Shown one piece after another: positions 46,301 to 56,970 of a stretch of DNA of 64,000 nt. Positions within the stretch are counted from its first letter, which is position 1. Each line of letters begins with the position of its first letter. The notes under the pieces are model-generated. The model was not told the DNA's origin. It did not search any database and was given only the letters and a program-made list of their open reading frames with translations. The translations under genes were made by a program, and so were the position numbers. Origin of the DNA: Cadophora sp. MPI-SDFR-AT-0126 (taxonomy: Eukaryota > Ascomycota > Leotiomycetes > Helotiales > Ploettnerulaceae); the NCBI GenBank assembly GCA_020747065.1, contig JAGMVK010000010.1, positions 1,302,001-1,366,000 on the forward strand. The letters are read 5' to 3'.

Positions 46301-47576
46301 TTGTGACTCAAGTGCTCGTTTGAATTGATAGTTCACGGCCATTGGTTAGGCCCATCAAAGTCTAGTATTCTTGCTTATCTCCTGTGTATCTCATGTTTCT
46401 TTTTCACTCCTTTCACTGCAACCATTCATATCACATTCCCCAATCATCAATACTCAAATTTCTCCATTTCTTCTCCCTCGTAAAGTACATTGTTATACTT
46501 CAAAAGTCCTACTCCGTGCATGACAGCGAGATGAGGACAAAGTCAGAGTCTTTCTTACATCGGGACATTCAAGGCTACACAATGTTGGATCTAAATCAAA
46601 TGAATCAATTCAATGTCCGTTTCAAAACCAGACATCGGACTCAGCTCAATCTCCGAAAGGTCTCTGGGTTTTTGAACCAATAACGGTAATGTCAATACGA
46701 AATTGAGACACTCAAAAACAGCTCAACGTCACAAATGTCTTATGGACATTAGAATTGAGCCGAAGCCAAGTCCTACTTTTCACAGTCAAAAAAAAGTGAG
46801 CTCAATGCTCTCAAATATCTATAGAAAGCATCCAATCATGGTAATATCCCATCCGTGATCAATCATGTCCAGATCGAATTAGCTCATCACAAGGACAAAC
46901 CCAGAAAATATCTCTATCAGCCTCTATTTTTCTTCCAACGTCTCCTTTCTCTGCCTCCCGACTTCGTTCTCACTGTCTGGCACGAGTCAGGCTACCAGGT
47001 TATCGTACCACCTGGATAGTTTACGGCTTGATTACTGGAAAGATGCCCTACGAAAACCTGGGAACGAACGGATTGTATGATCGACAGTACGAAGGCAGGC
47101 GATGTTAAGGTGCCACCAAAATGATGGCAATATATAGAAGAGACGCACAGGTAATGGACTGTCAAGTGGACTACGTTTCGCAACACTGCCAGCGGAGACA
47201 CCGAAGTCAGAAGTCAGGAGGCAGATTTCAGAGATTTAGTACCGTACAAGCCTGCATACAAGGCATCAGAGTCAATAATCACTGAAGAAGGTTCGCTTGA
47301 TGCGTAAAAATCAGGAGTGTGCCTCCATATATTGAGAGTGGTGATTCTAAACCCCCAATCAATCAATCTAAGTTGAGTCCTCATCAACTGAACTCCAAAT
47401 CCCGAACCCACAATCATAAAAACTCCATCCCACCCACCAATCTAAATTTTTTGATCTGATATAAATCTCCCATTTTGTTCGCCATATAACCCCAGTGAAA
47501 GACAGACACCAACAAACACCCCATCAAGTCCAATTCCACTTCAATTCATTCGATTCGATTCCTTTTTTTCACCCCT
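43323..47576. other. 4.25 kb gene-poor region upstream of DENN gene
   Basis: Largest gap in the window. Frames in it (for example 44330-44707, 44391-44801, 45174-45464 minus; 45978-46328 plus) overlap one another in several frames, have high Cys/Trp/Ser content typical of non-coding translation, and show no motif. The section nearest the DENN start is purine-rich on the plus strand (about 43690-43800). I saw no tRNA, snRNA-like or transposon-derived sequence. Confidence 0.5.
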
Positions 47577-48215
47577 CTAAAACAGCCTAACTCCCACACA
47601 AACCCAATCATTCCTCCTATGATCCAACCCCTCCATCCTCCCCTCCACACAGCACAACGCCCCCACCAACTCGCCCGCCTCCGCCTCACCCAACTCCTTC
47701 TCCAAGCCCACAACGGCACTCTGCTCATACACCATATCCCTCCTATACGGATCCCTCGTCACCCACCTAACCACCAGGCCATCCCCCCTCTCCAACACCC
47801 TCACCACCTCCCCCACCAGCAAGAAACTCGGCGTCCTAAAGCTCCGAATCGTGCCCGGTCCCTGGAAGCGAATCGCCTCGTCAATATGCAGATACGACTT
47901 CCCGCCCTCCTTGCTCGTATCGATGAAAAACCGGCCCTGGAGCTGGTACAGCGCGTCCTTCTTGAGCTTGGCGCCGGTGTAGCGGGCGAGGATGTGGTTG
48001 CTGGTTGGATTCGAGACGGCGGTGGCGGCGGATTTGGAGTTCCAGCAGCAGATTTGTAGCTCCATGGCGAAGTAGGGCCAAGAGGGGTCGAGGGTGCCGA
48101 AGTTGGAGTTGTCGCGCCAGGAGTGCAGAACGATGGCGTCGAGGCTAACGGAGACGTTGGAGATGGGTTGGTCGTGCTCCCAGGTGAGGACGGGGACTTT
48201 GGCTGGTGGTGGCAT
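47577..48215 (-). CDS. Unknown single-exon protein, beta-rich
   Basis: 212 residues from ATG 48215 (MPPPAKVPVLTWEHDQPISN). Upstream continuation of the frame has no ATG and is Ser/His-rich, so this start is firm. No signal peptide or membrane segment. Composition and spacing suggest a beta-rich fold: LYQLQGRFFIDTS, YLHIDEAIRF, FLLVGEVVRVLERGDGLVVRWV and WVCVGVRLF look like strands. An OB-fold-like protein is one possibility, but nothing identifies it. Codon use (many NNC codons) is consistent with a real gene. The 5' side carries a 14-base tandem repeat. Confidence 0.65.
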   Translation of the reverse strand: MPPPAKVPVLTWEHDQPISNVSVSLDAIVLHSWRDNSNFGTLDPSWPYFAMELQICCWNSKSAATAVSNPTSNHILARYTGAKLKKDALYQLQGRFFIDTSKEGGKSYLHIDEAIRFQGPGTIRSFRTPSFLLVGEVVRVLERGDGLVVRWVTRDPYRRDMVYEQSAVVGLEKELGEAEAGELVGALCCVEGRMEGLDHRRNDWVCVGVRLF

Positions 48216-48308
48216 GGTGGGGTATTTCTCTCTGTTTGTGTGAGAGGCTGAGAGGTGCGAGGGTTGGTTGCTTGATATTAACCGAAATCGAATGAAGGTA
48301 TGTAGCAC

Positions 48309-48344
48309 GAGACGAGATAGTTGAGACGAGATAGTTGAGACGAG
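48309..48344. repeat. 14-bp tandem repeat
   Basis: About 2.6 copies of GAGACGAGATAGTT, perfect over the visible copies, lying about 95-130 bases upstream of the ATG of the minus-strand gene and so possibly in its 5' leader. Confidence 0.8.
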
Positions 48345-49104
48345 AAGTTTTTGAAATCGGACGAGAGAGTAGTGAGAGACGCCGATGATGATTGATGAGA
48401 TGACGAGAGGAAGAAGAGGAAATGATGAGACGATGAGGACGAGTCGGAATGTAGTACGACGCAGGCACGCAATATAGAGTAGAGCAGAGCAGGCAGAAGG
48501 ACTTTTGAGCACCAGGACGACCGATAGATAGAGATCCAAAGGAAGGCTTTGAAAAGGATGATAACGCCAGTACTAAGGGACAGGAAGCAAAAGCACTACG
48601 AGGCACCCAGAGAAACCCAGCCTAGCACGACAGCGAACCCAGTACTCATTTGCGGGAAGAAGGAAGTAACAGAAGATTGAAATGAGGACGAGAAGTAGAA
48701 GGCAATATATACCTTGGCTAAGGCAAGTAGTAGCAAGCAGCTGGGAAAATTTTGGGGTGCTGTACACCTACATTTCTACCTTACCGGTTCGATCGATAAA
48801 GTAAGAGGCGGTGTGACTGACAGACCTGTTGGGAGGCGTGGTCCGTGGAGACTGGACTGCACTTGAAAGTACCTCTCTCTGAACCTTGCGCTGGGATCGA
48901 TCATGCTCTGAAGCTGTGCTGGTGAGCTGTTCCTGTTCTTTGTCCAGAGTGCATCCATGTAATGGGTGGGCATGAAAATTTGAGGGTTCGGTTTGGACAT
49001 GGGACAGTATGTCAGGAACATCGATGAAGGGTTCTGATAGTGGGGAGCGAGAATTTCAAGGGTGTTGTTGGCTTTGGAACCTCACATCCCTGTACGTGCA
49101 CCGG

Positions 49105-49149
49105 CTGTCCCGCCTGTTCCGCCTGTCCTGCCTGTCCTGCCTGTCCTGC
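49105..49149. repeat. 9-bp tandem repeat
   Basis: Five copies of CTGTCCTGC; the first two are CTGTCCCGC and CTGTTCCGC and the last three are identical. It lies about 290 bases upstream of the BCD1 ATG. Confidence 0.85.
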
Positions 49150-49440
49150 CTCCCTAACCCAAGGCTGGCAGAGGCGGTGGAGGTGGAAAAATTTAGCGAC
49201 AAGGCTGCGATAAAAATTACCCGACCTCGATCGAGATACGGAGGTATGTGGTGGAATCCAAGGTGAACTCAACACCGCAACACAACATCAATTGCTTCGC
49301 TTTGCTCCGCAATATCATTTCGCAGCATTTCATACCAGTATTATTGGCATGAAAACCAACTGGGGATTCTCAACAGGACAAGTCATCAATCGCATTCATT
49401 TTGTACAACAACGATATCCAACCTCGACAGCCTTCTCACC

Positions 49441-50601
49441 ATGGACGACCTTTCCTCCCTCTGTACAATATGCCACATCGAACCACCCATCTACACCTGC
49501 CCGCGCTGTACCATGCAAACCTGCTCCCTCGAGTGTTCCAAACGGCACAAAGTCCGCTCAATGTGCAACGGCATCCGCGACCCCACCGTCTTCCTCCCCA
49601 TTTCAGAAGTCGCGACGCCATGGGGCCTAGATCACGACTACAATTTCATCCACGGGATCGAGACACGGATCCAGCGTAGCGAGAAAGTGCTCATTGAGGA
49701 TCTGGAACTCGTCAGTAAAGAGGAATTGGAGCGTGCGAGGACGGGCGAGACTGTGGGGGAGTTCAACCGGCGGATAGGAAAGAAAAATAATAATGAGCCG
49801 CCTGGAGAGGCGTGTATAGAGCGGATGCTAAATAAGGAATGTATAAGAGTTATCAAAGCACCAAAAGGGATGAGGAGGAACAAGGAGAACACGACGTGTT
49901 GGCATAAGAAGCAGAGGACTATTGTGTGGCAGGTCGAATGGATCCGCGAGGGGAATCGGCGAAGCTTATATCGTGCATTGAGCAACAAACCGATAGGTGA
50001 TTTCTACGATGCTATGTGCGAGGAAGAGCGGAAACTGAATCTCACGGAAGAGGAACGGAGAGAGGAGAAGCGGATTGAGAAGAAGCGGAGAGCAGACGAT
50101 CAAAGGGAGCAGCTGGCAAAGAAAGCCAGGATTGAAAGCGAGGCTTCTGATCTCACGACTGTCCCTCTCCTGCAGGATCCCGACACAGGAGCTTGGAACA
50201 TGATCCCTTTCATTTCAACATTAGACGATATTACCATGGCCGAAGCTCTTTCCATACCACCTCCCAAGCCCCGAAATTACAACCTCTATCTCCACCGACC
50301 ACTCACGCCCGCTTCATTCCCAAAAGTCCTTGTACCAATATCGCCGACCAAACCGATCATAGAGCATCTGCGGAACCGAGACGTGTTAGAGTTTCCCACC
50401 ATCCACGTCCTACCTAGCACCACGGAGAGTCTACCAGATGGCTTTATGCTAGAAGAGGAGTTCCTGAAGGCTATTGGGGATAAGTCGAAGGGGGATATGG
50501 ATGCGGAGATGAGTGATTCGGATGATACGTCGAGTGATGATTCGAGTAGTAGTGATGAGAGCGATAGTGATGAGTCTGTTGAGGATGGCGAGATTGTATA
50601 G
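49441..50601 (+). CDS. BCD1: Box C/D snoRNA biogenesis protein BCD1 (HIT zinc finger)
   Basis: Nuclear assembly factor for box C/D snoRNPs, which guide rRNA 2'-O-methylation. Single exon, 386 residues. The zf-HIT domain occupies residues 8-42: CTICHIEPPIYTCPRC, then CSLECSKRHK and C, giving the Cys/His pattern for two zinc ions. Immediately after it is the conserved part with RDPTVFLPISE and DHDYNFIHGIE. A helical charged region with ERREEKRIEKKRRADDQREQ follows. The part around 255-340 (LYLHRPLTPASFPKVLVPIS) contains the FPxVLV-type motif of Bcd1. The end is an acidic Ser/Asp run (about 355-386). Motif order fits the family. Confidence 0.92.
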   Translation: MDDLSSLCTICHIEPPIYTCPRCTMQTCSLECSKRHKVRSMCNGIRDPTVFLPISEVATPWGLDHDYNFIHGIETRIQRSEKVLIEDLELVSKEELERARTGETVGEFNRRIGKKNNNEPPGEACIERMLNKECIRVIKAPKGMRRNKENTTCWHKKQRTIVWQVEWIREGNRRSLYRALSNKPIGDFYDAMCEEERKLNLTEEERREEKRIEKKRRADDQREQLAKKARIESEASDLTTVPLLQDPDTGAWNMIPFISTLDDITMAEALSIPPPKPRNYNLYLHRPLTPASFPKVLVPISPTKPIIEHLRNRDVLEFPTIHVLPSTTESLPDGFMLEEEFLKAIGDKSKGDMDAEMSDSDDTSSDDSSSSDESDSDESVEDGEIV

Positions 50602-51771
50602 TGCGTTGTATAGGATAACGAATAATTTTGTATACCCCTTCAATTGAACCGTATTCTCGATATGCTACAGCGAGTGAATTGTTGACAAAACTTCCATCAA
50701 TTTTTGATATACCCGAGCAATCGTGGCTGAATTAAAGACAGACAAATTGTGTCTTTGGCTAGCTCCATAACCTACCGCCAGTATACTCCGATTTGCGATA
50801 TGAAGTAAGTCTCAGACCCTTCTCTTAGTATATACGCATTAAATTAGGGCTCTAAACAGGGTAGCGCTAGACTGCGGCGCAGCATGGCGAGAACTCTGAT
50901 ACGCGAGATAATGTCAACAAACTACGTCAATATCACAAAAGTGTGCCTAAACACATACATCGTATACACTCAGACAAAATCTGGTGTATCTAGCAAAACC
51001 AATCTTACCATTCCTATGAAAAACGAGGTCACCTGTAAAGTTACCAAACCTTTCGTGCTGCTTCTCTTCATTACAACTGCTCACTTTAAAGTCAAATTCA
51101 GTGGGGTCCTTTAAAGCTCTGGCATTTGATGTCTTCAAGGGAAGAGTGATATTCGCTTTCGTACTGGAAAAGACTTTTGTAAATTCGTCGATTGCATGAT
51201 TAGACTTGGTTTGATTGATAAATATCATTCTTGACTACTGTGGCTGCAACTCGACTCAACTTAAGCTAACTCAGCTCAACTCAACTCAGCCGTAGAAGAC
51301 GGTATTCAAAACGGTACTCAAACTCATGCAACATGCAGCAAAATCTTGTCCTTGCAAAGACAGGCCAGACCAGACCAAACAACGCGAATCGTTCTACATC
51401 ACACCCGCGATATCGTCTACAATCTGCGAGATCGATCCTTCAAGTCCAAATCCAGGTATTCCAAAACAGCTTATCCTAAGCCAAGGACAGGACATTCAGT
51501 CCGAGCGGTCGTCACAGTCAGGTATTTCGACATGACACGAACTCAAGGCAATTCTTTTGAGATTTCACACCATTCTTTCATTCTCGATTCCATGTATCCA
51601 TAACGAGTCAAGCCATCCACCTATCTACAGTACACCAAAAGCAGGCTAAACGACCAAAAGGGTATCATAGGTTCTCTTCTCCCAAAACCCGCATAAATGC
51701 AAAATGTAACAGTAAACAGAAAAGGAGCCATTCTCATTCTCACTCCAAATATTTGAGCTGCAGCGCAGCCA
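50602..51771. other. Convergent intergenic region BCD1 / TBC protein
   Basis: 1.17 kb between converging stops. It holds a degenerate CAACT-rich repeat at 51246-51289. Frames on both strands are short and unconvincing. It should contain both polyadenylation sites. Confidence 0.45.
51246..51289. repeat. Degenerate CAACT repeat
   Basis: Interrupted copies of CAACT/CTCAACT between the BCD1 and TBC genes. Confidence 0.6.
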
Positions 51772-54700
51772 TCACCCCAGCCCTAACCCAAAATCACGCT
51801 CCTCATCCACCGGCATCGGTGTCCGGACAGTCAACTCGCCCAGGTCATCAGATCCCAACTCCAATTGGACTTGCTTTACTGGTGTCGATGGCATAGTGAC
51901 CTCGGGCGGTGAATCAATAGAAGCAGAGGCCGATGCCTCGGTCGCAGCAGCTTTCTGAGCCCTTCGAAGTGAATTTCTCTCCTCGCGCTGTTTGATCAAG
52001 TCCTTCTCAGCCTCAATAGCCTTTGCTCTCCTCAACTCGACATCCTCTCTCTTGACGACTTTCCTCAGCCCCTCAGAAGCCTGAATCAGGCCATCAATAC
52101 TGATGGCGTGGTTCGTCATCTGATGGTTGATGTAGGTGTACGTTGAGGCCGGTGTAGAGCATTGTAGGAGTTGTTGCTCGTTGAGTTTCAGTAGGGCGAG
52201 AGCAACCTGGAAGAGGAAGGTGCTGCCATCGTTGGTGCAGAAGACGACGTCCCAGACCCGGAACAGAGCTTCGGCTGAGAGACAGTCGGTGAAGACGCTG
52301 AGGAACCATTGAAATGTGAGGGCTTCAAGCTCGATGCTGAGTTCGTCGAGATGGGCGGAGAGCTTGGGAAGGATCTCAGTCACATATTGGCGGAGGACTT
52401 GCTGGTCCGCTCGGGATGCCAGGAGACTATGATCGTAGTATCCACGTGGGAGGATGTTCTCGATGATGCTTGTTAAGACCCAAAATGCATCCTCCGCGGT
52501 GGGCATGATGAGCAGCAGGCATGCTGTAATCAAGTTCATGCCCTGACAGTACCCGACTTCCTTGTTCCTCCGAGAATATGCTAGGAGCACTTCATTCAAC
52601 TTGACAACGCCAGGGCCCTTTCGGAAGAAGATGTTGTCCGTCAGCGTTCGATTGATATCCATTTGGATTTGTGCCACGATCGCTGGGTCATCATTATCAT
52701 CCTTCTGGGACACAAGATCTTCGTAATAGCCAGGAATTCGAAGTGCCACAGCTCCAGAGCATTCGGCCCAAATCTTGGCTCTATATGCAACAGGAATTCC
52801 TCCAAGAACGAGAGCTTTGAACTCGTTCCACTTCGCACGGCCAACTTTCCCTTTGATGCCTAGACCAGCAACACCGATCATTTCGCCATCTGCTAGGGTA
52901 GCCTCTGGCATAATCGCGATTGGACGATGATTGCCCTTGTCCACTGTAGCAGCCAAAGCGGCAGCAGCAGCTTCACCATCACGTTTGCGCTCGGCCCTGA
53001 CCTTCCTGAGGAAGTCGTTCCACTTCGGTGTCTTAGCCTGTTGAAGGGAGTCGTGAAGTTCCCCAAGTTGCTTGAGGAGTATTTTGACTGGCTCAGTATC
53101 TTCCTGTGGAAGTTCTGCTGACGGAGTTGGCTCAGATGTATCGGGCTTCGATATAGTTGCGTTTTCGGCAACCACTGATACAGATGACTGAGGTGCAATA
53201 GCGGACACAGGTGGTAGAAAGCCTCTTTCCTCGGTTGTAATACCCGGAGATCGAGGTACTTCCCCACCTTCCATCACCTCGAACGCAGGCACACCCCCAG
53301 AAGGAGTGTGCGAGAGTAGTTCTGTTGGGAATGTGGCTATCTTCAAGTAGTCCTGCCAGCGTTTGGCTGGTTTGCCATCCTCAAGTCGTTCTTCAGTGGA
53401 GGTAGGAGTATCGGGACGTTCCTCTTCAAAGTTCATATCTGGACTTGAGATATCGACAGAGAGGCCACTCCTAGCGCTACTCAACATTTCCACTCGGCTT
53501 CCTCGCTTGGTCTTCTGCATCTTTTCCGCGGCTTCTCGTTGCCTCTTCTTTCGGCGCTGATCATAGATAAATCCAAATCGATCTGTAAGAAATTCGGGAT
53601 TGTATGGATTATTGTAGAATTGAGTGATAGTGGGCGGCTGGTCGTCTGGATCTAGTATTGTATCCATTTCGACTGGACCATAGTTGTCTGCTCCACCACT
53701 GGGGGTAGTGTTTTGAGGGCTTGAACCCATGGTATCCCATCTCTCTTGAGGCCTCACAGGGGCTTTGGTTCCAGCGCCTGTTGCTCGCCGAGTACCAGGA
53801 ATTGCCTTAGCTCCGGCTTTGACTGGAGCAATTCTTGCTGACATTGTAGTCTTCGTACTCGCAGTCGATGCTGCTCTCTCAGCCGGTGTGGTTCCGGTGC
53901 TGTTTGCTCTTCCTCGCCCGCTCCCATCATCTCGGCTAGTCATTGTCGTGCCCGCCACGAGTTTTAGAGCCAATGTAGCCAGACCAGACGAGGGCTTTCT
54001 GTCCCTTTGAGAAGCCGCAATATTATTTGACAGCTGACTCGAAGCCCGGCTTGGACTTCTCATAGGACTCCTGACTGGACTTCCTGGGCCTTCAGGTGGC
54101 TGAAAGAGCCCATTCTGCAAGACCGACTTCCGACCCGTTGCTGCACTTCCTCTTCTTTCTGTCCCTACTGGAGCACTGATGGCATCGCCATTGACACTGC
54201 TTGCCCTACTAGTTTTCCTACTTGTCCCTCCCCATATAAAGTCTTTCCACCCTCTCTGAACGGTGGTTGGTTTATCCTCTAACGCTTTTAGTTTTGCTGC
54301 TGCCCGAATAGTAGCATCGTTATCCAAGGTCCCGAATTCTCCATGCGCCACTGAACCACCCATAGCATCGCTCATCAAATCTGCTAGTCCATCTTCTTCG
54401 ATGATATCTTCGTTGACAGAATCAGTCGGCGACTTCCTTTCGCTCTCAATAGCACGCAGTCGGGTCTCCAGATCCAGGTTCGACAGACCGCATTCCAGTA
54501 TAATTTTCCTCAAAGCTCTCTCCCTATTTTCCGCTTTCCTCCTCAGTGAAGCTATCTGCGCATCTCGTTGTGCCAAATCCTCTGCAATCTGCCTGACTAA
54601 ACTGACAGCTCCGTTCCGTGCAATCAGCCTCTCAATATGATCGTCGTTCGCAAGGTGTATCGATCCTGGGACGGAGCTGGTGGTGAGTGGCGCATCGTCG

Positions 54701-55254
54701 AAGAGCGCAGAGCGATTCTGCTGGGCAGATGAAGCTGTCAAGCTCTCTACAATCGAGGGAGCCGTATCAGATGCCTTACGCACGCCATTCGCAGTACCAT
54801 CGACGGATCGGGGTATGAGAGGTCGGTCCTTGGGTGACTCAGGAGAGAAGGAGGGGAACGAAGTCAACGACTTGTCGGAAATCGACGATGCGCTGCTCGA
54901 CATGTAAGAAGCATACTTTCGAGGCTTCACTCTGACAGTCTGCGATCGCGTACTCTTCCCAGACGTGTTTGACTGGTGCGAACCTGATCTCTGTAACGAG
55001 ACCGGGCCTGCATCCATATCCATGGTCTTTTGGAGCCAGCCGTCAACATATGCCTCCTGTAGGTCGTAACTCTCGTTCGACAGCCTCCTCACCGTCGTAT
55101 GAAAGGCGTCGGAATGGCATGAAACAAACGAAGCTTCTGTGTAGGCGGGATTGCATAGGGAGTAGAGTTGATGGTGGAGCAGGTCCGGATTGTGATGGTG
55201 TTGGTGTTGTGGTGCATGTGCCTTGTTTTGCAGGTTAGAGAATGCCATCGTCAT
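51772..55254 (-). CDS. TBC-domain Rab GTPase-activating protein
   Basis: Stimulates GTP hydrolysis by a Rab/Ypt GTPase in membrane traffic. Single exon of 1,160 residues from ATG 55254 (MTMAFSNLQNKAHAPQ); the frame continues upstream without another ATG, and a GTAAGT with a CGCGAG acceptor suggests an intron in the 5' leader. The first 700 residues are disordered, Ser/Thr-rich and basic, with a short coiled coil near 245-300 (IAEDLAQRDAQIASLRRKAE). The TBC domain occupies about 830-1060. Both catalytic fingers are present: IQMDINRTLTDN (Arg, about 866) and VGYCQGMNLI (Gln, about 903). The motifs GGIPVAYRAKIW and LFRVWDVVF are typical. The tail has a charged helix (KREDVELRRAKAIEAEKDL). The Rab partner cannot be told. 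Confidence 0.92.
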   Translation of the reverse strand: MTMAFSNLQNKAHAPQHQHHHNPDLLHHQLYSLCNPAYTEASFVSCHSDAFHTTVRRLSNESYDLQEAYVDGWLQKTMDMDAGPVSLQRSGSHQSNTSGKSTRSQTVRVKPRKYASYMSSSASSISDKSLTSFPSFSPESPKDRPLIPRSVDGTANGVRKASDTAPSIVESLTASSAQQNRSALFDDAPLTTSSVPGSIHLANDDHIERLIARNGAVSLVRQIAEDLAQRDAQIASLRRKAENRERALRKIILECGLSNLDLETRLRAIESERKSPTDSVNEDIIEEDGLADLMSDAMGGSVAHGEFGTLDNDATIRAAAKLKALEDKPTTVQRGWKDFIWGGTSRKTSRASSVNGDAISAPVGTERRGSAATGRKSVLQNGLFQPPEGPGSPVRSPMRSPSRASSQLSNNIAASQRDRKPSSGLATLALKLVAGTTMTSRDDGSGRGRANSTGTTPAERAASTASTKTTMSARIAPVKAGAKAIPGTRRATGAGTKAPVRPQERWDTMGSSPQNTTPSGGADNYGPVEMDTILDPDDQPPTITQFYNNPYNPEFLTDRFGFIYDQRRKKRQREAAEKMQKTKRGSRVEMLSSARSGLSVDISSPDMNFEEERPDTPTSTEERLEDGKPAKRWQDYLKIATFPTELLSHTPSGGVPAFEVMEGGEVPRSPGITTEERGFLPPVSAIAPQSSVSVVAENATISKPDTSEPTPSAELPQEDTEPVKILLKQLGELHDSLQQAKTPKWNDFLRKVRAERKRDGEAAAAALAATVDKGNHRPIAIMPEATLADGEMIGVAGLGIKGKVGRAKWNEFKALVLGGIPVAYRAKIWAECSGAVALRIPGYYEDLVSQKDDNDDPAIVAQIQMDINRTLTDNIFFRKGPGVVKLNEVLLAYSRRNKEVGYCQGMNLITACLLLIMPTAEDAFWVLTSIIENILPRGYYDHSLLASRADQQVLRQYVTEILPKLSAHLDELSIELEALTFQWFLSVFTDCLSAEALFRVWDVVFCTNDGSTFLFQVALALLKLNEQQLLQCSTPASTYTYINHQMTNHAISIDGLIQASEGLRKVVKREDVELRRAKAIEAEKDLIKQREERNSLRRAQKAAATEASASASIDSPPEVTMPSTPVKQVQLELGSDDLGELTVRTPMPVDEERDFGLGLG

Positions 55255-55919
55255 AAAACTCGCGTAAGATATTTGTCCAGCACAGCACAGACAAAACAGT
55301 CGAGATTGTAACTCCTCTTTTCTTTTCAAACTTACATGGGAAATGTCTGTTTTCCTCCCTCTAAGGGTGCGGCTCTTCCTATGATATTGCTGATGTGAGT
55401 GAGGGGCTACCCAGGCTTTGCGTGATTTTCTCTGTTATGGTATGAGAGTATTGAGCACGCAAATGGCTCATAATATTGTATGTCGTACGCAAGCACGCGA
55501 GCACGCCTACGCTGTTCTGGCCTCGCGCGACCCCTGTTATTCAACGCCGTCACACAATCAACGCTCCAGAAAACCCTAGCGATTGTTGGGCTAGAAGATG
55601 CACCTCAGGCTGACAAGGCTGTGGAGCTGCATATTTTCGAGTGGGCGACAAGAGCTGAGCATGGGCCGGGCCTGGTCATTTTGGTGGGTTGTCCCTCTGT
55701 CACGATTGGCCTGTATGCTTTTGGATTGTCCCTCGGTCCAGCTCCAGCTTTCTCGGCCTGGGGAGAGCTCCCCGCATCGACGACTGCTGACTGTGAGCCC
55801 GAACAGCCTCGCTCAAGAATATTTAGAAACAGAGCCATTGAGTCTCTTGCTTTTATTCAACTTTTCCAGCTTCTCTTCTCTCTAAATTCCACTTTTTGCC
55901 AACCTCACCCCAAATCATC
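55255..55919. other. Divergent intergenic region TBC / SDR
   Basis: 665 bases between divergent starts. A possible 5' leader intron of the TBC gene (donor GTAAGT around 55335 on the minus strand) lies here. A plus-strand frame at 55480-55971 overlaps the SDR start in another frame and is not convincing. Confidence 0.45.
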
Positions 55920-56970
55920 ATGTCGTCAGTTACAAAAAGAAGACTCCAAGCGCTCAGCGAGCAGTTGGTAGCTCCAATTGGAGACCAGGGGAAATTCGAA
56001 GATATTCCCGTCCTCAAGAAGATAGCGCCCGATTCCACCAAGCCCCGAGTCGAAGGCAAAGTAGTTATTGTCACAGGTCAGTCCCTTCCCTTGCATCCAG
56101 ATGCATCTCTTGCCCGGTTCTTGACATATCAAAGGAACCAACTCCCCCCTCGGCATTGGACGTGCATCAGCACACCAGTTCGCGCAGAATGGTGCAAGAG
56201 CCGTCTACATATGCGACTTCAGCGACTCGCATCTGGAGACGCATAAGCGGGAGATTGTATCATTATACCCGAATGTCGACATACATGTGCGGAAGTTCGA
56301 TGCATCGGACGAGGATGCCGTCAAGTCCGTGGTGGATGAGGCAGTTTTGACATATGGACGACTGGACATCTTCTTTGCAAACGCCGGAATTGTTGGGCAG
56401 CCTAAGATATTCACGGATATCTCATCAGATGACTTTATGCATACATTGAAGACAAATGTTGTCAGGTTAGTACCCAAGCTTGTTGGCACTTTGAATTGGG
56501 CTAAATCTCACAGCGTACATCTCGCAGCCAAGTATGCAGCACCTGCGATGATGTTGACAAACGAGGAAAAGAAATACCCTGCAGGTAGCATCGTAGCAAC
56601 TGCCTCTGTGGCAGGCATTCGATCGAATGCGGGTTCAAGCGATTACTCCGCTTCTAAGTCAGGTGTCATATCCCTGGCACAAACCATTTCGTACCAATTG
56701 GCCGGGACAGGCATTCGTATAAATGCCATTTGCCCTGGTGTGATTGAGACAGGCATGACAGCTATCATGTACGAAGCAGCGAGGGCAAAGGGGACGGAGA
56801 AGAAGATCGGCCAACTCAATCCTCTGAGAAGAGGTGCACAGGCGGATGAGGTCGCAAGAGTAGCCCTATTCTTGGGTAGTGATGAGAGCAGCTATGTCAA
56901 CGGGCAAGCATGGGCTGTTGACGGAGGACTGAGTGCTGGGCACCCATTCGTCCCAGGCAAATTAGCATAA
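55920..56970 (+). CDS. Short-chain dehydrogenase/reductase
   Basis: NAD(P)-dependent oxidoreductase of the classical SDR family; substrate unknown. Exons are 55920-56076, 56135-56465 and 56514-56970 (314 residues), introns 58 and 48 bases. The coenzyme loop reads TGTNSPLGIGRA (TGxxxGIG, about 52-61), completed across the first intron. Other landmarks are DIFFANAGIVGQ (NAG), a catalytic Ser in VATASVAGIRS, the YSASKSG Tyr-x3-Lys pair and INAICPGVIETGM. The C-terminus (FLGSDESSYVNGQAWAVDGG) is the standard SDR ending. An N-terminal extension of about 45 residues (KKIAPDSTKPRVEGKVVIVTG) precedes the fold. Active-site residues are complete. Confidence 0.92.

Larger units (their letters stand above)
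48216..49440. other. Divergent intergenic region with two tandem repeats
   Basis: 1.2 kb between divergent genes. It contains a 14-base repeat (48309-48344) and a 9-base repeat (49105-49149). No credible gene. Confidence 0.5.
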
